Below, piece by piece: positions 45,557 to 55,935 of a DNA stretch of 64,000 nt. How positions within the stretch are numbered: the stretch's first letter is position 1; every line of letters begins with the position of its first letter. The notes under the pieces were generated by a model, which was given only the letters and a program-made list of their open reading frames with translations, was not told where the DNA came from and did no database searches. A program made the position numbers and the translations under genes. The stretch lies in NCBI RefSeq assembly GCF_026151205.1, contig NC_087072.1, positions 2,437,375 to 2,501,374 on the forward strand, written 5' to 3'. The DNA is from Bolinopsis microptera. Taxonomy: Eukaryota; Ctenophora; Tentaculata; Lobata; Bolinopsidae.

Positions 45557-46455
45557 TGCGTGCACAGAACTGTAGTGTTTTGTTATGATTGTTTAAACTC
45601 TGAAAAACTCTTCTTTTGATGTGTTATAATTTGATTGATTGTGCTTGTAAAAATGATTTGTACTAAACATGTATTTAAAATGGAAAAATACCTTATAATT
45701 TGTTAATAGCAGAAATCTGAGTTTTATTGAGAACTAAAAATGATCACAGCTGATTGAATTCGGTAAAAGTAAAGTTTAAAACTGCATAATAAGCTATTCT
45801 GACAAAAATAAATACATGAAGAAAACATCTGATAACTTATTTTAAAAGAGCTCAAACTGAAAAGAACCTGAAACTTCAAAACAATATCTGGCGGGTAACA
45901 AATATGTAATCTCCCTCAATTAAAAATACCATGCAAAGAATAAATAACATCTCAAATAAACAAATAACATTTTAAATAAAATAAATCGTTAAAACTGAAA
46001 CGTTAAGATCCTGAGTACATAAGTTTAACATTTAAATAATTAAGTCAATATTCAGCTAATAACTACACAAATATACATCAGAAAATTAACAAAACAAATT
46101 CTAATTGTTAATGATAATACATTTACAGATGACATATAATCTAAAACAAAAGAAACAAATAAGTCAAAAAAAAACTGAAATAAACTAAAATGACCTAAAA
46201 AGAACAAATAATAATTGCTTGACAACCGATATAAGTTATCAGAAAGAAACCTAACTTGTCTCAAGGTTAAAATAATGCATACACTTAGAGAATGAGTAAT
46301 AACAACTACCTGTTAAAATGGCATAATGGAAAGTTGGGATTGCTACCGGTGCCTACAGCTCAGTGCTCATTGATATGGCGGCATGTCCAGTTAGAGTTGA
46401 GATTGAGAAAAGGTAATTCAAACAGCTTCACTCTCCAGTTATCATAAAATCAGTC
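45557..46455. other. Spacer between convergent tubulin and copine genes
   Basis: Very AT-rich; several ATAAAATT/AATAAA-like poly(A) signals for either gene, for example near 45806. Nothing else seen. Confidence 0.5.
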
Positions 46456-46459
46456 TAAA

Positions 46460-46785
46460 ACATTACAACACTACAACATTGCAACACTACAACATTGCAA
46501 TGCTACAACATTGCAACACTAAAACTTGCAACACTATACAACATTGCAACACTACAACATTGCAACACTACAACATTGCAACACTACAACATTGCAACAC
46601 TACAACATTGCAACACTACAACATTGCAACACTACAACATTGCAACACTACAACATTGCAACACTACAACATTGCAACACTACAACATTGCAACACTACA
46701 ACATTGCAACACTACAACATTGCAACACTACAACATTGCAACACTACAACATTGCAACACTAAAACACTAAAACACTAAAACAGT
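46460..46785. repeat. 16-bp minisatellite, about 19 copies, next to the copine stop
   Basis: The unit is ACAACATTGCAACACT. It ends about 10 bases from the stop codon of the copine exon at 46792 (minus), so it would start the 3'UTR of that transcript. Confidence 0.95.
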
Positions 46786-46791
46786 TCACAT

Positions 46792-47702
46792 TCAGTAGGA
46801 GTACTCAGACTCACTATCACTCGGACACGAGTCTTCTTCCTCGCTCTCTTCATCAAGTTTGGAGAGGGGTGTTATCCGTCTCTTCCTATAATACTCCTCC
46901 ACTTGTCTGGGTAGCTCTGCTAACACTGCTCCCGGCAACGCTCCCGAGTTCTGAGGAAAATAGGTTGTTCCATGTGAGTAAACACGGGAGCACAAGAAAT
47001 TGGGACAATAATCGAAATAAAGACAGAAATATCTGTATAGTAAATAGTAAGAGACGGAAAACGTCAAGACTTACTCCGGCGTATTTTTTGAAGGGAACAA
47101 ACTGGACAATATCTCTGGACGCTTTCCTCCCGTTGAACTGAAGGGCCTTCTTGTCCGCATCAAGCCTTTCCATATCCTCGAAGTTAGCATTCCCTACTCC
47201 AATTATAATGATACTCATCGGATAATCGGATGCTTCCACAATCGCTCCGATACAGTCGTATATGTCAGTAAACTGGCCGTCAGTTAAAATCAGGAGTACG
47301 TAATAGTGCTGAGAAAATGGAATGGTAAGTTCTTATTAATGATAAATGTACAACTTATCACAGACTTATCATCAATATGAAAAATAAAAGGGAGACATAA
47401 CGACCCAACAATCCAGCGCTGATATTCCTCCTACATCCCCGTAGGACGGTGGAGTGGATGGAGTAGTAACCATGGAAACAGAAGCCGTTCAAGGAACTGA
47501 CATGTTAACAGGATTAGAAAAGGTTTGGTAGTCCCGATGTAAAATTAAACAAAAGTTTTTAAAATAACCTGAGCAGTCCGTGACTGAGCGGCAATGATAG
47601 CAAGTCTGGAAACATTCCGCATCATTGGTGCACAGTTGGTGGGTCCTGATAGTCCCACAGTCAGAAGAGATGATTTGTATGATTCCATCACTCCTGGCAC
47701 TC
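46792..47702 (-). CDS. Copine C-terminal cassette A (three exons)
   Basis: Exons are 47569-47702, 47075-47308 and 46792-46950, with GT-AG sites and phases 1-0-0. They encode the C-terminal half of the copine von Willebrand A domain: GVMESYKSSL...GPTNCAPM, YYVLLILTDGQFTDIYDC, PMSIIIIGVG, ASRDIVQFVPFKKY and LAELPRQVEEYYRKR. Copines bind membranes in a Ca2+-dependent way through two C2 domains and use the vWA part for protein targets. The tail here is long and acidic (DEESEEEDSCPSDSESEYSY). The first exon starts in phase 1, so upstream exons must exist, but I do not find the C2 or early vWA exons in the window. Confidence 0.88.
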
Positions 47703-48925
47703 CTGAAATATGGGCAGTTATTCAACATTAATTGCAAATACCTTCTACATTTCAACCGCGCTGAAGCATAAAATTCTGAAATTGTTCGCGATTCCTGGCC
47801 ATAGCTCGCGTCACAGCACTATGCAGTAACAGGAAATTCGTGCGCACGGCGACATTGGGAGTACATTGTACATCGATCAATCTGATACGTTTGTAAAGAA
47901 ATTTGTAGCGCGGCGCACCCGCGCGTATTCAATTTCAGAACTTGTTTTGTGTCTGACTGTGTAACCAATTGACGGTAACCAAGCGTCAGGAAGCAGTACT
48001 GTCGGCTTCGTCAAATACTAGGTCCCAACAGATCACATCATCCGCTGAGGGATACCGGAGTAACTCATTATTAATGTCCCTATTGCCAAATCTCCATGAA
48101 TTTGGCACACAATGATAAGTGTTGTAGTTGGAGATAAAGCTCGATTTTTCAGTTTCATTTCTTTAAAGACTATGAGCTGATCTTGCCGCACTGACTCAAA
48201 TATACCAGATTTCTTTTCCTACAGTTACAGTATATGGCTACCAAGCGTTTGGCAAAAAACGAGATCTTCAAGTTAATTTGCAGTCGCAAGACAAGGTAAA
48301 CCAAAGCAGGTTGCAATTGACCAAAAAAGTTTTGATAATACCACAACAAAACATCAGAGAGTACAAATACCATTACCATGCAAAGAAAACTAATTACAAT
48401 CCACTCAGCTGAATTACGGTACACATTTTCCTGTTACCTTAAAATTTAATAAAATTCTTCATTAAAAATAAAAGACGTCGCCACGGTCAATATTTTAAAT
48501 TCGTTTTAAAGCTATACAGAGAATTTAAATTGAAATTGAAATTGTGTCAATTTAGTCTGGACACTAAAATAACATACTGTATTTGAATTCGAAATTGCTC
48601 GAAATTAACAATTAAAATAAATCATTCGCGGAAAAATAAATTTAATTGATTGATCGATCGTTAATTCTGAAAAGTGAAATTCAAAATAAAATAAAGAATA
48701 AAAAGCAATTTAGGACCATTAGCAGTCCATTTATGTGTTCAAATTAGATATTAAAACACTACATTTTTTAAGTCAAAAAATTATTCTTAACAATTTATAA
48801 TTATGTCTTATTAAAACTATTAAATATTGATTATTCAGTAAAAGTTAACTTGAGCCAGTAAGATCCAATTTTGATAACGCCATCTTCCACCTCGCCAACA
48901 ACGTTCCAGCTACATTACCTGCCGT
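47703..48925. other. Spacer between the copine cassettes
   Basis: AT-rich. No copine exons and no other supported gene. Confidence 0.5.
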
Positions 48926-49931
48926 CTACATGGAGCTATCATCACTTGCCCCTTCAGCTGCTCCCACGTGCTCGGTAGACAAAGGAGTGATTCTCCTCTT
49001 TCTGTAGTACTCCTCCACTTGCCGGGGCAGCTCAGCTAACACAGCGCCCGGTAGTGCTGATAAACACTGCAAACAAGGTCTATATTCAATGGGACGAGTT
49101 TTAAGTTGACGAGGGTTATAAATCTTGGCGTACTAAGAAGGGACCTAATTTCTAGATTAAGTGAAACTTGGGCCCCCCCCCCCCCCCCCCCCCCCAACTT
49201 ACGTGGACGTATTTTTTGAATGGGACAAACTGCACGATATCCCTGGAGGCTTTTCTGCCGTTAAACTGGAGTGCTTTCTTGTCCGCATCAAGCCTTTCCA
49301 TGTCGGTAAAATCAGCGCTCCCCACTCCAATAATAATGATGCTCATCGGATAATCGGATGCCTCCACAATGGATCCGATACAGTCGTATATGTCAGTAAA
49401 CTGACCGTCAGTCATGATCAGGAGTATGTAATAGTTCTGAGAAATTGAGGACGGTTATTTTCGGACCGGTAACACTACACCGTACGTGATACAAAGTTGA
49501 GGCACTCATATCGACACAATAGGGGCTTCAATCAGTCTGACCTAACTTCCACCCAGAAGATAACAGATTCTGCTGAATTTGATGAGATTCAATTTTCACG
49601 CCTATCAACTCATTTTACAGGCTCATTGGTTAAGGATACCATTCGACTTAATTTAATTACTGAAGTCAATTTTCATCACAATAGATTTTATGATTAAAGA
49701 AGGACCAGGTTGAAGGTTCCCATCATCAGTAATTGTTGGTCAAATCAAGAGTTACATCACATTACGCTCCGCACTAAAAGAAAGTGTAAATCCTAACCTG
49801 AGCAGTTCGAGACTGAGCGGCAGTGATGGCAAGTCTAGAAACATGCCGTATCATTGGAGCACAGTTGGTTGGTCCTGATAGTCCTACGTACAAGAGGGAA
49901 CTCTTGTATGCCTCCATCACACCAGGCACCC
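48926..49931 (-). CDS. Copine C-terminal cassette B (three exons)
   Basis: Exons are 49798-49931, 49203-49436 and 48926-49066. The first two have the same lengths as in cassette A (134 and 234 nt) and the same phases; the last is 141 nt instead of 159. The protein is about 85-90% identical through the vWA part but has a different end (STEHVGAAEGASDDSSM). The intron before the last exon has a ~22-base poly-C run (about 49173-49194). Either this is a second gene whose 5' end is missing, or cassettes A and B are alternative 3' ends of one copine gene whose upstream exons lie farther to the right. Confidence 0.88.
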
Positions 49932-50306
49932 CTGTAAAGTCATTGGAGTAACAGGAGTAGCTACCAGATAGTTTGGGGGACAATCTAAATAGTGCAAATC
50001 AACCATACACCCAGATGACATGTTAGCCTGCTTTTAAAGTTTCAAATACTGGAGCTGGAGGTAACTTTTACTTTTATTGATGATTAATGATTATGAATCT
50101 GGGTAAGTTGAAGATCAGCAAGATAGTAATTTGTATTCTTTAAATCTTTACTCTTTTAATTTTAGACTTTAGAGGCTTATCCATCCAGTTCTTATTTTTG
50201 GTGAACAAAAGACGCAATGATTTATCAAAATAATACATAAAATCGATGAAACTCACTATAAATTGGGGCCCTTAAAACAGAGCAAAATAAAAATGATAAA
50301 ACTTTG
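49932..50306. other. Spacer between copine cassette B and the kinase
   Basis: AT-rich. No copine exon seen. Confidence 0.5.
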
Positions 50307-51185
50307 CTAAATAGAGCATTCTAGCTCCAAGTTGGACAATTCCTCAATTCTGTCGGATATCCAAACGTGATGTCTCATCATGTGAAATGGCATTCTCTTT
50401 TTCTCGTCAGTCTTCAAACAACACTTCACAAAATCAAACGATTCGTCCAGACAGTGCGCCATCAAGCTCCAATCTGGTCCAGTGCTAACAATCTGGTTGA
50501 TAGATGTGAAGGGAGTGAAGGAAGAGAGACAACAGAACGCTAGACACCCTATAGCCCACACAGCACCAGGTCGAGGATAGTACTTGTTGTAAAGATAATG
50601 TTCTGGAGGAATGTAGATGTCAGTTCCTCGGACAAGACGGTAGGGATGTTTTGAGAGAACTGAGGCAGAACCAAAGTCTATAAGTTTGATCTGATCTCCG
50701 GCTGGGTTGTACATGATGTTCTCCTCCTTTATGTCTCGGTGATCAACCCCCATCTTGAAACAGAACCCGATAACATCGACCACCTGTTTAATAACGTTCC
50801 TAGCTCTCAACTCTGTCAGTCTTCCGTGCTCTTCGATGTGGTCGAATAGGTCACTGTAGCCTTCGAGATGTTCTGTTATGATCACTAGCTTGTCCTTAAT
50901 TTCATGATGCTCGGTGAAGGTGGATATGTTGGGATGACTAGAGAGTCGCTTCAGAGCCCAAACCTCCATAGGAACGTACTCATCGTTTTGTAGAATGATG
51001 TCCTGTTGTTTCTTGTTCTTCACAACCTTAGCAGCGTACTTCATCTTGGATTTCCGAGACTGGACACAGAATACGTCGCCAAAAGCTCCCTCGCCGAGTT
51101 TGGACTGGATAGAGTAGCGACGTTTGAAGGAATCTAGCTGGTTGTTCCTTGAAGGAGCGCAGGAAGTAAAGATTTTCAGCTTCAT
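50307..51185 (-). CDS. PIM-like serine/threonine kinase, copy A, intronless, 292 aa
   Basis: The start is the ATG at 51185, in the context CCACCATGA. Domain signs: GEGAFGDV glycine loop, AAKVVK with the ATP-binding lysine, VPMEVWALKRLSS, DLFDHIEEHG, HRDIKEENI catalytic loop, KLIDFGSAS (DFG) and GTDIYIPPEHYLY. VPMEV, DLFD, HRDIKxENI, LIDFGS and the PPE motif together point to the PIM family. PIM kinases are usually constitutively active and controlled by transcription level. The length is essentially just the kinase domain. It has a near-identical inverted copy at 61188-62066. Absence of introns suggests a retrocopy origin before the duplication. Confidence 0.9.
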   Translation of the reverse strand: MKLKIFTSCAPSRNNQLDSFKRRYSIQSKLGEGAFGDVFCVQSRKSKMKYAAKVVKNKKQQDIILQNDEYVPMEVWALKRLSSHPNISTFTEHHEIKDKLVIITEHLEGYSDLFDHIEEHGRLTELRARNVIKQVVDVIGFCFKMGVDHRDIKEENIMYNPAGDQIKLIDFGSASVLSKHPYRLVRGTDIYIPPEHYLYNKYYPRPGAVWAIGCLAFCCLSSFTPFTSINQIVSTGPDWSLMAHCLDESFDFVKCCLKTDEKKRMPFHMMRHHVWISDRIEELSNLELECSI

Positions 51186-51268
51186 GGTGGACAAATCGGA
51201 AGTAAACTTGAACAGAAGAAGTTCGAAAGAGTTGAACTGATAATGAGAAGGAACTTCGATAATATCTC

Positions 51269-51600
51269 AATATATAGTCCGACTGATTGAGGTGCACAAC
51301 AAGTTTATACGTAAGTCGATCTGTTATCCAATGTACAATTAGTGTCACTACAAAACCGCACTACTGTCTAAACTAACTCAGCTCCGATTACACGAGTATA
51401 TAACGAGATATCCCGCCACCGAGTTACCAGGGATCACCACTTATTGCTTGCGAGCCCAAACAAACACGTGATGGTCACATGATCTGGTGACTTCTGATTG
51501 GACCCTGTCTCGAATACACTATACTTTGATAGGGTGAAGTCTCCCATACACTCCTCTGATTGGTTGAAGTCTCGAATAAACGCTTCTGATTGGGTATTGT
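51269..51600 (-). promoter_or_regulatory. Promoter of PIM-like copy A
   Basis: The minus strand carries TATATATT at 51269-51276, 84-91 bases before the ATG. Three CCAAT boxes (complement ATTGG at 51497, 51559 and 51589) lie upstream, each next to a CAGA...GTATTCGAGAC-like repeat. The arrangement is shared with copy B. CCAAT boxes normally bind NF-Y. Confidence 0.65.
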
Positions 51601-51714
51601 GACCAGCTGAAGGTTTGCAGTTGGTGAGATGATCCGACAATCAGCTTGTTAGACGTATTTCCGGTGGGAAATGGAACTGGAAACGTGGGCCGTGAAGAAA
51701 GAAGCTGACTAATG

Positions 51715-52872
51715 TCAAAGAAAGGAGGAACTCATCTGGAAGATGGCCTGTGCACGTGACACACATCTAATATACCAGCTTGAGCGGTATTAGGTTGGAA
51801 ACGAACGGGTAGCGTGCTGGATCTATTAATTTAATTACGGTCATTAGGCCCCTGAGGGGTTTGAGAAACGCTCAATCAGTCGAACGTGTAGACTGAGGAC
51901 TAGACGGTTGAAAGTTTGGTGGTCTATGTACAATTAATTTATATTTCTAAGTTAATTGATGTCTGAGGACCAACAGCTATTGCTTGCTGTATTTATTATC
52001 ACAAACCAGAGATACAAGTTTTAACTCACATAATTTAAACGATCCACTACAATGTATCATTTTATTTCATTCATATTTCCAGCAGTTTAAAGAAATAAAA
52101 CGTACAGATTTAAGGTTCGATCAACTTAAACTCAGATATCGCCTGATGTTATCATTTTACATTATATCATGTTCACAAATGAAGCTGTCTTCTAAAATGT
52201 ATCAAGTTTGACCAAACACATCCCAGATACAATTTTTCCTAGCGAGAAAGAGCACACAAACAGCAAACACACAGAAAATAATCAACCAAACGAATTGTAA
52301 ACGGTTAAAACAGTAGAGCGAGTTAGCACATGGGACGATGTCTGCGAGTGTAGAGAATTGTTGGGCCTAATGACACAGAACTTGTTGTATAATATTGACG
52401 ATACGCTATGAGATGTTGCTTTGTTGAGATTATTGAAGACTAATAATGGGAAATAGGGTGTAAAAACTCAATATTGAATGAGATTATTATTATTAGCAGT
52501 GTAAAATGTGAATAACTAATAGTTGTGTTACATTATGTACCAAGTGATGGTCATTGTCCATCTAGACAAGGAAAATTTAACACAGCAATGTCTTCGTTAT
52601 TAGCTGCATTGGGCAAGTCAGAGTCAACCTCCTAGCGTTACACTAAGTCAAGATATCAATAGTTGCAGTTCTCCAATTAACAAAATCAACAATTTTTGGT
52701 ATCATTGTATCTAGATCCATCTGATCTCAGAACAGATCCTGCCATAATTTACCGCCACAAAGTCGAGCTGCTTAGTTTTAGTATTTAAACAAAGCACGGA
52801 TGACTGGTGGGTTCAGTTTACATTGAATTCGGGAAACTTGTTCAATAATCGTCGTTCAATGTTGTTATTGCC
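51715..52872. other. Spacer, nothing recognised
   Basis: No exon or repeat that I can support. Confidence 0.45.
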
Positions 52873-54018
52873 TCATTTTCGTCCAAGGAGAGCTTTCACA
52901 AACACCCTGATGCTGTCACTTCTAAATATAAGGATCAAGGGATTAATCAAACTGTTCAGAAAAGGAACTAAGCCTGAAGTGACATATAAAATCAGGCGAT
53001 CAGATATTTTAGGGCCTTCAGGTCTACCATGTTTCTGAGTGTCCCCAAACAGCCAGATCACAGAAACAGAGTACGCAGTATTACACAAACAGAAAACACT
53101 GGTCAACTGTATGATGGTAATGGTTGTTTTCCACTCAGATTTCCGTTCTTCAGATTTTTCTCCCTCAGTTTCTACTCCACTTTCTTGTCCATTTTTTCGG
53201 TTTACATTGTTTTCACTGGCTGGTCCAACTTTTCCATTGATCAAATGCTTTCTATCAGAGTTAAAAAGTAACACTTTACTTTGGATTACCAGACAGATGA
53301 TAGCAATCAGTGTTGCTAAATGGTAGAAGATGTTCGACACACTTGACTCTACGACTAAGGGGACCGAATTTTTTGTCCCATCATCTAGAGCCTGTTCCAA
53401 GAGACTAGATCCTAAAGCTGGATTGAGAAACATCTTTGCGTGAAATCTCATGATGGGGATTTTCTCAGTTAAAACTAGAAGGTGCCATAAATCAATAACG
53501 CAGAGGATCAGAATGAAGACAAAGCACACCCAGTACACAATGTGTAGATTCCTTCTTCTGACTCGGTAGAAAGGCTGGGAGATGTTGATGGTTCTCACCA
53601 CACTCAACACTGTGTTGGCAAAGACACTCAACCTACCTGCTAGATTCGTCATCACGTACACTACGCAAACTAATACTTTCATGGTCTCTTCCACTGCTTC
53701 CACATCTGATGTCACCGTAATTATCATGTAGACTGCGTGTATCACCGCGGTGACACCCATGGTGACATCCCAGCCGGTAAGGTAGGTATAGAGCAGAGCA
53801 GCGGTGCTACGTTTACCTTTTCTGTAGAAGTGTCCGACTAGAGAGTTAAGGATGATGATAGTTACACCAACCACCAGATTCAGTGGAATCATTGTGTAGA
53901 GGAAGGAACTTGCAAGTAAGTCCATAGCATCATTTGTATTATTGTTTATAATGTCGGTTGTATTGGTCTTATTAACTTTCGTTTGATCCATCGTATCATT
54001 TCGCGCCATTTCCTGCAT
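52873..54018 (-). CDS. Rhodopsin-like seven-transmembrane receptor, intronless, ~380 aa
   Basis: The start is one of two close ATGs (54018 or four codons later). The N-terminus carries NKTNTTD and NNTND glycosylation sites. Seven hydrophobic helices can be read: TM1 VVGVTIIILNSLVGHFY, TM3 ending SVVRTINISQPF (in place of DRYxxIxxPF) and TM7 LNSLINPLILIF (in place of NPxxY). The third intracellular loop is long and charged (EGEKSEERKSEWK). The degenerate DRY and NPxxY motifs mean a divergent class A receptor; coupling and ligand cannot be told. It lies between the two inverted kinase copies. Confidence 0.85.
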   Translation of the reverse strand: MQEMARNDTMDQTKVNKTNTTDIINNNTNDAMDLLASSFLYTMIPLNLVVGVTIIILNSLVGHFYRKGKRSTAALLYTYLTGWDVTMGVTAVIHAVYMIITVTSDVEAVEETMKVLVCVVYVMTNLAGRLSVFANTVLSVVRTINISQPFYRVRRRNLHIVYWVCFVFILILCVIDLWHLLVLTEKIPIMRFHAKMFLNPALGSSLLEQALDDGTKNSVPLVVESSVSNIFYHLATLIAIICLVIQSKVLLFNSDRKHLINGKVGPASENNVNRKNGQESGVETEGEKSEERKSEWKTTITIIQLTSVFCLCNTAYSVSVIWLFGDTQKHGRPEGPKISDRLILYVTSGLVPFLNSLINPLILIFRSDSIRVFVKALLGRK

Positions 54019-54600
54019 TCGAGTACTTTTAAAATCTTACAGTGTTTAAACTTCTAAGATTTTTCAACAACTAGCAAAGTGAAGTAGTATCAGTTAATTC
54101 AGCACAACTAAAAAACGGGCAAATAAGATATACGGTAAAAGAGTTTCATCATCAATTTCCAGGCAGTGAAAGTAGCCAACCGTCTACATTATATAAATCA
54201 AGAGGCTTGCATATAATGAACATATTGACATATGCTTGTAAAGTGTAAACACCGCGGTAATTATAAATTAAATAAGGGCTCTACATTGTAAAGTAATGAG
54301 TGTTATGAAGCGGTCTCTCTTTTTAACTGTTAACCCTAGGACACCTTTACGTAGATTAAATACTCATGACGACTTGTAATTATCTGTTAAGTTAAAGGAA
54401 TAGTGGCCCACAGCACCCTACAAACAGATAAGTTTAATTTATCTAAGTACGATTGACAGATCTATTCCAGGAAATCAATTACGACACAGCTGTTTTCTTT
54501 CCTTGCTGTACGGCTAGTTAAACAAGGAATTAAAACTGTGGGGCTCCGTACAGACCAACCTACCTGTGGCTAAAGCTCTAATATACAAAAAACAATACAT
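54019..54600. other. Spacer upstream of the GPCR
   Basis: Likely promoter of the minus-strand receptor. No clear TATA box. Confidence 0.4.
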
Positions 54601-54609
54601 TGTATTCGT

Positions 54610-55565
54610 AGCTGGGTGAGAAGTGTGTGGCGGTTCCTCCGCCCTGCGGACCACATAAAGGCCACAATAATCCTGTGCCCAGCAAGCGTTCCAAATCAAA
54701 TCGCCACCGCTATCCTTCAACTGCTAGTGTAGCGGTTTCAACCCATCCTTCACAGACGGCAACTCCTAATGAAAATAAACAGCTGGATATCGACGCAGAT
54801 GAACTATCTAGAAGAAACTGGATGTAGTTCACCAGCAGAAGCAACAACAAACGGCTATCAAACCGAGTGAGGATTATACAATCTGTGTTGACTACACAAT
54901 GGGGAAATGCCCTCACGGAATAAGTGGACGGACTCTCCACCAGGGTAAAACTACATGCAGCAAGCTTCATCCTAAGCGCTGTAAAAAGTTTACACGTTTC
55001 GGCACTGATTCTAATGGGGGCTGTACTTTAGGTTCAGGGTGTCAGCTCTTCCACCCAAAGCACTGCAAAAACTCGGTTCAACACAAGCAGTGTTTTAAAG
55101 AACAATGCACTTTGTGATCCTGAAGAATTTCCTGAACTGTTGAACCTTGTCCTTTTTCAGAAATGTGAGATGGGGTGCCCAAGGGAAAAGGCATCTAGCA
55201 AAAGGCGGGGTTCACCGGTTTATACATTGTCTCGCAAGAAACGAAAATTAAAACTTCAGTTTTATTTGGCTGAACAAAATCCAGTCGCTACAACAGCTCA
55301 CTTGGAGTCACTTAGAAACCAGATTTCGAGTGTGTACGCTGACATGCGAGACGCTATAAACCACGACCTTAACTACCGTGAACAACAGGCGGTAGATAAA
55401 GTGCACGGCAATCCAAAATCTACAGCTATGCTAAAAAGTTCTCTAAGCAGAAACGCAGTATTCCAATGCTTTTCAATGAAGCCAAGAGAACTTGCACCAA
55501 TCCTGAAGTGATTGCTAACATCCTCCAGCGTCAATTCAGCACTCACAAAGTGAGTAACGGCTGTT
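54610..55565 (+). pseudogene. Non-LTR retrotransposon remnant with CCCH zinc fingers
   Basis: The left part in shifting frames gives YTMGKCPHGISG...CSKLHPKRC and GCTLGSGCQLFHPKHCKNSV, the tandem CCCH fingers of a LINE ORF1 protein. From 55140 the sequence is the segment between endonuclease and reverse transcriptase of ORF2 (EQQAVDKVHGNPK, then after a frameshift YSYAKKFSKQKRS and PEVIANILQRQFSTH). The endonuclease itself is missing, so there is an internal deletion in addition to frameshifts. Confidence 0.8.
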
Positions 55566-55627
55566 AATGATGATAAGTACATCATTATTCATTAAATACC
55601 ATACTAACGTAATTTAATTCCTTGTAG

Positions 55628-55714
55628 GAAAATGACGTGATCTTGGAGGCTGCTATTCTACCAGACGTTGGAGGTTGCTGTACGGTGTACCAGTGCTGTT
55701 CTAGGAGCTGCTAG
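55628..55714 (+). CDS. Possible terminal exon with a Cys-rich end
   Basis: After a good acceptor (TTCCTTGTAG) the frame encodes 28 residues ending GGCCTVYQCCSRSC and TAG. GTGAGT at 55550, in the LINE remnant just upstream, would give a ~77-nt intron that joins in phase 0 to the LINE-derived frame. The paired cysteines near the C-terminus would suit lipid attachment. It may equally be chance. Confidence 0.3.
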   Translation, partial: ENDVILEAAILPDVGGCCTVYQCCSRSC

Positions 55715-55935
55715 CCACGCCTGTTGTATGCTGCTTGACTACACAGAGTGTTAGTCAGCTGTGTATGTGAGAAAGAGCGTTAGCAGTGTGACCCTAGCAG
55801 ACTAATATCTAGATAAACTCAGTTGTGACAAGTTGTTTATTGACTGTATTGATTGACTATTTATTTACTATCATTTGTAGATTGTGAGTATCCTTTGTTC
55901 TCGTGTCTAATATTAATCAGTTTATCAACGGCCAG

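Noticed and set aside
46479-46779. Three overlapping ORFs of ATLQHCNTTT repeats
   Set aside because: 16-bp satellite read in all three frames.
51186-51348. Upstream frame overlapping kinase copy A (106 codons)
   Set aside because: Shadow of the 5' end of the kinase and its promoter in another frame.
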